This document shows positions 1-4,855 of a stretch of 5,727 nt of DNA, piece by piece (position 1 is the stretch's first letter; each line of letters begins with the position of its first letter). The notes under the pieces are model-generated. The model saw nothing but the letters and a program-made list of their open reading frames with translations. It was not told where the DNA came from and did no database searches. The stretch is from Ardenticatenia bacterium (GTDB taxonomy: Bacteria > Chloroflexota > Anaerolineae > Aggregatilineales > Aggregatilineaceae), in contig JALSSH010000012.1 in the NCBI GenBank assembly GCA_026984385.1, forward strand, positions 1 to 5,727. The letters run 5' to 3'. Made by a program: the position numbers and the translations under genes.

Positions 1-786
1 CGCCACGCCCTCCGCTAACAGCTCGTGCCAGGTGCTCAAGAGCGCCTCTAGCGTTGGGTCGGCAAAATGGGGCTGTGCGGGCAGTGTGGCCGCGTCGTAA
101 AGCGGCGCGCCGAGCAGCGCGCGCAGGAACATCTCCTGGTTGCTCCCGCCGGAACTCACCGAAAAGCCGGGCGTCAGCACCGAGCCGTCCGCGTCGTAGA
201 CGGTGAGCACGCGCGCGGCGTTGGCGAAGTCATCCATCGTCCAACGCGCGCTAGGGTAAGCCAGCCCCGCCGCGTCAAAGGCCGACGGATCGTAGGTGAC
301 CAGAATAACATCGGTGGAAAGCGGCAACGCCCACAACCGCCCGTCCCATTGATAGGATTGCCACACGGCGGGGATAATGTCCGCGCTATCCAGCGACGGA
401 TCGCTTTGCGCCAGCGGCATCAAGTCCAAAAAGTAGCCCGCCAAAGTATCTTGCGGCGTCAGCGTGGCGGGGTCCACATAGAGCACGTCCGCGCTGGTGA
501 CCAGGGCCTCGGTCGCGTCCAAATGCTCCTCGCCGACGCTTTCCGCGCCCAAGAAGAACCCGAACGAGCTTTGCGTAAAGGTCGGGATCACGTCCACGCC
601 GTATTGCGCCTCAAAGGGGGCTAACATCTCCGGCGTGACAAGGTCTTTCCACAGCGCGGGTAAGCTGACCACCAGGGGGATCGCGTCGGCGGCATGGCTA
701 ACCCATTGTGGGGCCAGCCCGCCCGCTAACGAGGCTGCTATGACGCACAACGCCAAAAACCAACGCGCAAGCCGATCTCGTACCAT
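1..786 (-). CDS. Second extracellular solute-binding protein (family 1), 3' end missing
   Basis: The frame is open from an ATG at 786-784 to the left edge with no stop, giving 262 residues of an incomplete protein. The N-terminus is a Sec signal peptide: Arg at 3, 5 and 8, a hydrophobic stretch at about 9-25, and a likely cleavage after S-H-A at 30-32. Cys14 lies inside the hydrophobic stretch and does not form a lipobox. The mature part reads like the N-lobe of an ABC sugar-binding protein: a first strand PLVVSLPALWKDLV (37-50), a strand ending ADVLYVD (99-105), the hinge-like WDGRLWALPLSTDVILVTYD (147-166), then the family-typical segment F-D-A-A-G-L-x-Y-P with W182 and the DDF helix (170-187). 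GGAGGG at 797-792, 5 nt before the ATG, fixes the start. It is clearly different in sequence from the other binding protein in the window. The ligand is unknown. It lies behind a terminator, so it is probably transcribed on its own. Confidence 0.88.
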   Translation of the reverse strand, partial: MVRDRLARWFLALCVIAASLAGGLAPQWVSHAADAIPLVVSLPALWKDLVTPEMLAPFEAQYGVDVIPTFTQSSFGFFLGAESVGEEHLDATEALVTSADVLYVDPATLTPQDTLAGYFLDLMPLAQSDPSLDSADIIPAVWQSYQWDGRLWALPLSTDVILVTYDPSAFDAAGLAYPSARWTMDDFANAARVLTVYDADGSVLTPGFSVSSGGSNQEMFLRALLGAPLYDAATLPAQPHFADPTLEALLSTWHELLAEGVA

Positions 787-791
787 TGCCG

Positions 792-797
792 CCCTCC
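792..797 (-). promoter_or_regulatory. Ribosome binding site of the second binding protein
   Basis: GGAGGG on the minus strand lies 5 nt upstream of the ATG at 786. It supports this start, in place of any further-upstream codon, for a gene whose end is not visible. Confidence 0.75.
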
Positions 798-844
798 ATT
801 TTGCACGCGGAACATTTCTTTTGTGTTAGAGGATCGCCGCCGAA

Positions 845-882
845 CATTACGTCGGCCTTACAGCGTCCTTACAATCTTGTAA
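845..882 (-). promoter_or_regulatory. Putative operator: 11-bp-spaced direct repeats plus palindrome
   Basis: On the minus strand, TGTAAGG occurs twice (873-867 and 862-856) exactly 11 bp apart. A 5-of-7 match, CGTAATG (851-845), falls at the next 11-bp step. The upstream repeat overlaps a 6-bp-arm palindrome, TTACAA-GA-TTGTAA (882-869). Direct repeats of 6-7 bp every 11 bp are the known site layout of OmpR/PhoB-family response regulators. A weak -10-like TAATGT (848-843) sits at the downstream end, so a regulator bound here would overlap the -35 region of the gene starting at 786. No regulator gene is in the window and the assignment is inference. Confidence 0.4.
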
Positions 883-941
883 CGAGGGGGCTTGCGCGTC
901 TTGAGCCGCGCGGGGCCGCTGCGCAGGCACAACGGGCCACG

Positions 942-976
942 CAAAAACAAAGAGCCGCCCGTTGCGGACGGCCCTC
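942..976 (-). terminator. Rho-independent terminator after the transporter operon
   Basis: Read on the minus strand, the segment 976-950 folds into a stem with a core of 8 pairs (GCCGTCCG against CGGGCGGC, one G-U wobble), a CAA loop (964-962) and 4 weaker outer pairs. It is followed by the T-rich run TTTGTTTTTGC (951-941). It begins 41 nt after the stop codon of the second permease (1019-1017). It would end the binding protein-permease-permease transcript and separates it from the gene starting at 786. Confidence 0.8.
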
Positions 977-1016
977 AAAAACACAATCGGTGTGCAGTGC
1001 TTACGGAAGAGGGCGC

Positions 1017-2144
1017 TCAACCTTTCAGCCCGCTGCTGCTCACTGATTGCACAAACCACTTTTGGAACAGCAGGAAGAAGATCAACACCGGCACGGTCAC
1101 CATCGAGGCGTAAGCCATGATGCTCCCCCACTTGATCGGCGCTTGGGTCTGGAAAAAGTCCATGCCCACCATCAACGGCTGATACTCGTCCCCCCGCGTG
1201 ACCATCAGCGGCCACATGTAAAACGACCAGAATTGCAAAAATTTGAGGATCGCCACCGTCGCAAAGACCGGACGCGACAACGGGACCATGATCTGCCAGT
1301 AGATACGGAACGGCCCCGCCCCGTCCACATAGGCCGCCTCGTCAAAGTCTCGCGGGATGTTGATAAAGAATTGGTAGAAGAGGAAGATCGAAAACGGCTC
1401 GGCGATGAAGGGCAAAATCTGCACATGGTAGGAATTGAGCCACGTCCCGCCTTCGCGGACCTGCCCCACCATGAAGTAGATCAGCGCCTCCAGCGGCAAG
1501 GACGCGCCCAAAGTCAGCAACGCTTGCAGCACGCCGCGTAACACGCGCGGCCACGCTCCCACCAACGGCGCGTCTCGCAAAAACTGCCCGGCCAAGTTCC
1601 ACACCACGCGCCAAAAAAGCAGCGTCAACACGCCCAGCACGCCCAACGTCAGCGCGTCCAGAAAGGCGCTCATCTGGTTGACTTGGATCAGCAGCGGCAC
1701 GGCAATCGCTTCCAGCGGGATGATGATCAGCGAAACGATGATGCCCAACATCACCGTTCGCCCCAGCCAACGCAGCCGCGCCAACACATAGGCGGCCATG
1801 CTGTTGACAAAAAGCCCCGCGATCACCGTCACCAACGTGATAAAAAGCGAGTTGAAGGCCAGATGCTCAAAGCGCACGCGCGAAAACACGTCGCGCACGT
1901 TCGCCAGAGTCAAGCTGTTGGGCGCGGGGAAAAACGCGCGCACGCTCGCCAGGTCTGCGATCACGCGCTCGTTGGGCTTGAAGGCCGCCACGATCATAAA
2001 CAGGATCGGGAAGATGAAAAGAAAGCCCAAAAACGACATGAACCCATAAGCAAAAAGCCGTCGCAACGTCTTTTGCACGCGGTAGAGCACAGCGCGCCGC
2101 CGCGCTTCGGCCCGTTGCTGAGAAGAGAGCGTTTGTGTGGTCAT
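1017..2144 (-). CDS. ABC sugar transporter permease, MalG/UgpE type, with mid-protein insert
   Basis: Inner-membrane subunit of a CUT1 carbohydrate importer, 375 residues. The N-terminus is basic and cytoplasmic (R-rich, 11-29), followed by a first membrane helix at about 33-55. The EAA loop that docks the ATPase is clear: E269-A-A, D274-G275-A and P288. The C-terminus WFVQSVSSSGLKG is the usual MalG-family ending. Predicted helices lie at about 97-121, 130-154, 240-262, 294-314 and 341-363. Relatives are usually about 275-300 residues; here about 75 extra residues (159-234) sit between the helix ending PLLIQVNQM and the conserved WLNSYHVQILPF. They include two more hydrophobic stretches (about 164-182 and 205-226), so the protein may have eight helices rather than six. 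I chose the ATG at 2144, 4 nt after the upstream stop. An in-frame GTG at 2162 would overlap that gene by 14 nt. Neither has a strong ribosome site, which points to translational coupling. Confidence 0.93.
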   Translation of the reverse strand: MTTQTLSSQQRAEARRRAVLYRVQKTLRRLFAYGFMSFLGFLFIFPILFMIVAAFKPNERVIADLASVRAFFPAPNSLTLANVRDVFSRVRFEHLAFNSLFITLVTVIAGLFVNSMAAYVLARLRWLGRTVMLGIIVSLIIIPLEAIAVPLLIQVNQMSAFLDALTLGVLGVLTLLFWRVVWNLAGQFLRDAPLVGAWPRVLRGVLQALLTLGASLPLEALIYFMVGQVREGGTWLNSYHVQILPFIAEPFSIFLFYQFFINIPRDFDEAAYVDGAGPFRIYWQIMVPLSRPVFATVAILKFLQFWSFYMWPLMVTRGDEYQPLMVGMDFFQTQAPIKWGSIMAYASMVTVPVLIFFLLFQKWFVQSVSSSGLKG

Positions 2145-2148
2145 GGCA

Positions 2149-3372
2149 TCAGTCCAGGGCACTTTCTGAGCGGACGAGGGAGCGCTGAATCAGCGACACG
2201 ATCAGCACAATCGCCACAAAAACAACCGAGAGCGCCGAAGCGTAGCCCACCTCACTTTGTCGCCAGCCGCGCCGGATGGTGTACCAAACCATCGTGGCGG
2301 TGGACTCGTTCGGGCCGCCGTCCGGCGTCATCACGTTGACTTGGTCAAAGAGGCGGAAGGCCAAGATCGTTGTGGTCAGCACCACAAAGATCGTGGTGTT
2401 GCGCAACATCGGCAGCGTGATATAGCGGAACTGCTGCCACAAGTTCGCCCCGTCTATCGCGGAAGCCTCGTAAAGGTCTTCGGGGATATCTTGCAAGCCC
2501 GCCAAGAAGATGATCATCTGGAAGCCCACGCCTTGCCAGATGGACATAATGATAATGGCGGGCATCGCCATCTGCGGGCTTTGCAGCCAGCCGAAGCCTT
2601 TCACCTTGCCGAACGTGACGAAGCGGATCATCTCGTTGATCAGCCCGAAGTCCGGGTTATAGAGGAACTTCCACACCACCGCGATAATCACCATCGCGGT
2701 CACCACCGGGCTGAAGTACAACGTGCGGAAGACGTTTACATACGGCAATTTTTGGTTCACCAGCAGCGCCAAAAGCAACGCCAAGCCGGATTGTAGCGGC
2801 ACAACGACCAGCGCAAAATAAAAATTATTCAGCAGGCCCTTCCAAAAAAGCGGGTCTTTTGCCACCACCGCGTAATGGCGTCCGAAAAGCGAAAAGGTGC
2901 GCGCAATGTCGTAATTGGCCCACTTCCCCAAACCGATCTCGTCTAAGTTTTTGCCGCGCCAACGGAAGATCAACTCCCCTTCGGCGCAGATCGCGCCGCA
3001 CTGCTCGGCACACGTCGCGTCCTGCGGATCGCTGATCTTGCAGCTCCACTCGGCCTCGCAAGCCTTGCACTGCTCGGTCTTGCTGCGATACCAGCCCGCG
3101 CGTGGCGGACGATAGGGCACGTCTTGCGGCACGTCCGGCAAATGCACCACCCCCACGCTCAGGATGCGGTCATAGTTGGCGTACCAGGGCGAAAGACGGT
3201 GCGCCTGCGAGCCGTCAAAGCGCTGATTGGTCGTGCTCAGCTCTAGGCCGCGTATGAAGGGCCACACCATGAAAAGCCCCAACAAGATAAACGCCGGCCC
3301 CCCCATCACCCAAGCGATCAGCAGATCGCGCCCGCGTCTGCCGCTGAAGTGGCGTCGGATCAACGTCTTCAT
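2149..3372 (-). CDS. ABC sugar transporter permease, MalF/UgpA type, with long Cys-rich insert
   Basis: Partner inner-membrane subunit of the CUT1 importer, 407 residues. A basic N-terminus precedes helix 1 (about 17-41). The conserved core resumes at DPLFWKGLLNNFYFALVVVPLQ (173-194) and shows helices at about 181-206, 214-238, 270-292, 326-346 and 377-396. The ATPase-docking loop is E302-A-S, D307-G308-A and P321, with Ser in the third place of the usual EAA. Typical relatives have about 295-310 residues; the surplus lies in the outward-facing loop after helix 1, roughly 52-165. That loop holds six cysteines (102, 105, 111, 121, 125, 129), the only cysteines in the protein, and two W-x-ANYD/W-ANYD-like copies at 63-68 and 151-155. 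GGAG at 3384-3381, 8 nt before the ATG, supports the start. The gene follows the binding protein after 64 nt and leads into the second permease 4 nt after its stop. Confidence 0.94.
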   Translation of the reverse strand: MKTLIRRHFSGRRGRDLLIAWVMGGPAFILLGLFMVWPFIRGLELSTTNQRFDGSQAHRLSPWYANYDRILSVGVVHLPDVPQDVPYRPPRAGWYRSKTEQCKACEAEWSCKISDPQDATCAEQCGAICAEGELIFRWRGKNLDEIGLGKWANYDIARTFSLFGRHYAVVAKDPLFWKGLLNNFYFALVVVPLQSGLALLLALLVNQKLPYVNVFRTLYFSPVVTAMVIIAVVWKFLYNPDFGLINEMIRFVTFGKVKGFGWLQSPQMAMPAIIIMSIWQGVGFQMIIFLAGLQDIPEDLYEASAIDGANLWQQFRYITLPMLRNTTIFVVLTTTILAFRLFDQVNVMTPDGGPNESTATMVWYTIRRGWRQSEVGYASALSVVFVAIVLIVSLIQRSLVRSESALD

Positions 3373-3380
3373 AAGCCCCG

Positions 3381-3384
3381 CTCC
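3381..3384 (-). promoter_or_regulatory. Ribosome binding site of the first permease
   Basis: GGAG on the minus strand lies 8 nt from the ATG at 3372. It sits just after the hairpin at 3394-3416, so that hairpin leaves the ribosome site single-stranded. Confidence 0.6.
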
Positions 3385-3385
3385 G

Positions 3386-3416
3386 AAAAGTCCGGGGAGG
3401 CCGCGCGGGCCTCCCC
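3386..3416 (-). terminator. Intercistronic hairpin, possible partial terminator
   Basis: GGGGAGGCC (3416-3408) and GGCCTCCCC (3402-3394) form a perfect 9-pair stem with a 5-nt loop, followed by GGACTTTT on the minus strand (T run at 3389-3386). The T run is short, so a leaky terminator or a 3'-end stabiliser of the binding-protein mRNA is more likely than full termination. Such a device between binding protein and permease is common in sugar transport operons and gives more binding protein than permease. The functional role is inferred. Confidence 0.6.
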
Positions 3417-3421
3417 ATCTT

Positions 3422-3436
3422 GCGCGCTAGGCGCGC
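3422..3436 (-). repeat. Small inverted repeat directly after the binding-protein stop
   Basis: GCGCGC, a CTA loop and GCGCGC form a 6-pair GC-only stem that begins immediately after the TAA stop at 3439-3437. With the stronger hairpin at 3394-3416 it fills most of the 64-nt gap. There is no T run of its own. A role in protecting the upstream mRNA from 3' exonucleases is plausible but unproven. Confidence 0.45.
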
Positions 3437-4708
3437 TTACTGGTTGAGCGTTTCGATGTACGAGTCAATGGTATCTACTGCCGCGTCCAACGCCGCCTGG
3501 ACATCCTCGCCACGCGCAATCGCGTTGATCGCATCGGACATGGCGGTTTGGATGGCGGGATAGGCCGGGGTCGCGGCGCGCGGCACGGCCACGCCGCCCA
3601 CCAACTGCTGGTAGTAGATGTACATATCGCCGCCCTCGGCGAAGCGCTCGTCCGCTTGCAAAACCGAGATGCGGGAGGGGATCGCGCCGTTGCCGTCGGT
3701 CATCTGCTTGACGTTCTCCGGCTGCATCAGCCACTCGATGAAGGCCCACGCGCCGTCGGGGTTTTCGCAAGAGCTGGTGATGCCCCAGTTCCACGAACCC
3801 ATGCCCGTCACCGCGCCATGCCCGAAGTCCGGCTGCGGGATCAGCACCAGGTCGTCGCCCAGCGCCTCTTTGTACGGCACATACATCCAGTGCCCCACAT
3901 AGCTCAGCGGCACGCGCCCTTCCATGAAGTCCGCGTCCGGGTCAACCGGCGTGGCGGTGGCGTAGCCCTTTTCAAACAGGCTTTGGAACCACTCGCCAAA
4001 AGCTACCGCTTCCGGCCCATTGAGCACGCCCTCGGCGGTGTCGTAGGTTTCCTTGTTGATCGTGTCGCCGCCAAAGCTGCGAATCCAGGGGCCGAAGGCG
4101 TAAGAGTACCACTCGCCGGTGTAGTTGAACTTGAAGTCGATCACATAGCCGTCTTCCGGCACCAACGGGGCCAGCGCGTCCATCGCGGCGTTGAACTCGT
4201 CCAGCGTCCAGGGGTCCTCGATGCCCTCGGGGATACGCACGCCGGCCTCTTCCAAGTATTTGCGGTTGGCCCAGATCGCCAGGCCGCTGTCGAATTGCCC
4301 CAAGCTCCACAGGTGGTCATTGACCGTGCCCTGCTCGATGATCGAGGGCAGCACGTCGGCCAACAGCTCGTCGCTGACATACTCGTCAATCGGGATCAAG
4401 TCGCCGGAAAAGACGTAGTTGTAGATGAACGGGCCGTCGAAATCCAACACGCACGGCAATTCACCGGCCAGAGCCGCCGCTTTCACTTGGTCGTTGTAGC
4501 TGCCTTCCGGCACTTCCAACGGCACGATCTCGTATTCGCCGTTGGTCTCGTTAAAACGGGTGATCTGGTCGTCTAGCGCGTCACGCTCCGAACCCTGGCC
4601 GGAGTGAAACCACAAGGTGACCTGCTTCTTTTCTTGCGCCGAAGCGCCCATCGGGACGGCCACCGCCAACACGACAGCGACCAAGAGCAAAAGACGTAAG
4701 GCTTTCAT
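3437..4708 (-). CDS. ABC transporter sugar-binding protein (family 1, CUT1)
   Basis: Complete 423-residue protein of the size usual for maltose/glycerol-phosphate-type binding proteins. It starts with a Sec signal peptide (K2, R5, hydrophobic 6-20, cleavage after A-S-A at 22-24) and has no lipobox cysteine. The mature protein shows the family order: first strand QVTLWFHSGQG (29-39), the FN-x-TN-GEYEIVPLEV segment (52-66), YNDQVKAAALAGELPCVLDFDGPF (71-94), the hinge-region LWSLGQFDSGLAIWANRKYLEEAG (133-156), W167-T-L-D-EF, a ligand-side strand ending VPLSYVGHWMY (266-276), a GSWNWGI strand (304-310), and PDGAWAFIEWLMQPENVKQMT (317-337), the classic C-lobe helix. Many aromatic residues (W200, Y201, W208, W274, W306, W308) are candidates for stacking on a sugar. 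C86 and C314 are the only cysteines. AGGAGG lies 8 nt before the ATG. It is the first gene of the transporter unit; the exact sugar cannot be read from the sequence. Confidence 0.95.
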   Translation of the reverse strand: MKALRLLLLVAVVLAVAVPMGASAQEKKQVTLWFHSGQGSERDALDDQITRFNETNGEYEIVPLEVPEGSYNDQVKAAALAGELPCVLDFDGPFIYNYVFSGDLIPIDEYVSDELLADVLPSIIEQGTVNDHLWSLGQFDSGLAIWANRKYLEEAGVRIPEGIEDPWTLDEFNAAMDALAPLVPEDGYVIDFKFNYTGEWYSYAFGPWIRSFGGDTINKETYDTAEGVLNGPEAVAFGEWFQSLFEKGYATATPVDPDADFMEGRVPLSYVGHWMYVPYKEALGDDLVLIPQPDFGHGAVTGMGSWNWGITSSCENPDGAWAFIEWLMQPENVKQMTDGNGAIPSRISVLQADERFAEGGDMYIYYQQLVGGVAVPRAATPAYPAIQTAMSDAINAIARGEDVQAALDAAVDTIDSYIETLNQ

Positions 4709-4716
4709 TTCGTGTT

Positions 4717-4722
4717 CCTCCT
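4717..4722 (-). promoter_or_regulatory. Strong ribosome binding site of the first binding protein
   Basis: AGGAGG on the minus strand lies 8 nt before the ATG at 4708. It is the best ribosome site in the window, which fits the high expression expected of a binding protein. Confidence 0.8.
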
Positions 4723-4829
4723 AAGAAACCGTTCAATCTAACGAACCGAAGTGTAGGATCGGGAAAAAGCGTTGGCTTTGCGCAGTCTCTCGCAGCCTCC
4801 TTTCTGCCTCCTAGCGAACCGACAATGCC
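4723..4829 (-). promoter_or_regulatory. Leader between the hydrolase and the binding protein
   Basis: This non-coding stretch probably holds the transporter's own control region, or simply links it to the hydrolase transcript. On the minus strand it contains two copies of AGGAGGC (4812-4806 and 4801-4795), 11 bp apart and without a start codon close behind. It also has a weak hairpin AAAGC-CAAC-GCTTT followed by TT (4779-4764), and an imperfect palindrome CGTT-AGATTG-AACG (4743-4730). A -10-like TACACT lies at about 4756-4751, but no convincing -35 accompanies it. I cannot name a promoter with confidence. Confidence 0.3.
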
Positions 4830-4854
4830 GCCGCGCCAACGCGCAGCGCGCGGC
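4830..4854 (-). terminator. GC-rich hairpin just after the hydrolase stop
   Basis: GCCGCGC (4854-4848) and GCGCGGC (4836-4830) form a 7-pair stem with an 11-nt loop, starting one base after the hydrolase stop (ends 4856). There is no T run after it on the minus strand, so it may be a weak terminator or an mRNA end stabiliser rather than a true intrinsic terminator. Confidence 0.35.
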
Positions 4855-4855
4855 T

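Noticed and set aside
67..624. Open plus-strand frame of 185 codons
   Set aside because: It is antisense to the clear binding-protein frame 786-1. Its product is Arg/Gly/His/Gln-rich low-complexity sequence with no fold-like pattern, typical of the complement of a G+C-rich gene.
739..750. Possible lipoprotein signal around Cys14 of the second binding protein
   Set aside because: The residues before the cysteine (L-A-L) do not match a lipobox, and the hydrophobic stretch continues past it to a good signal peptidase I site at residue 32.
979..998. Small hairpin ACAC-CGATT-GTGT followed by TTTTT on the minus strand, upstream of the main terminator
   Set aside because: The stem has only 4 pairs and would be unstable; the following hairpin at 976-950 explains termination much better.
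2145..2162. GTG at 2162 as the start of the second permease
   Set aside because: It has no ribosome site at a workable distance and overlaps the upstream gene by 14 nt. The ATG at 2144 lies 4 nt after the upstream stop and leaves a normal N-terminus.
3548..4576. Long plus-strand frame of 342 codons opposite the first binding protein
   Set aside because: The opposite strand encodes a textbook binding protein over the same bases. The plus-strand product is rich in Arg, His and Val and has no recognisable motif.
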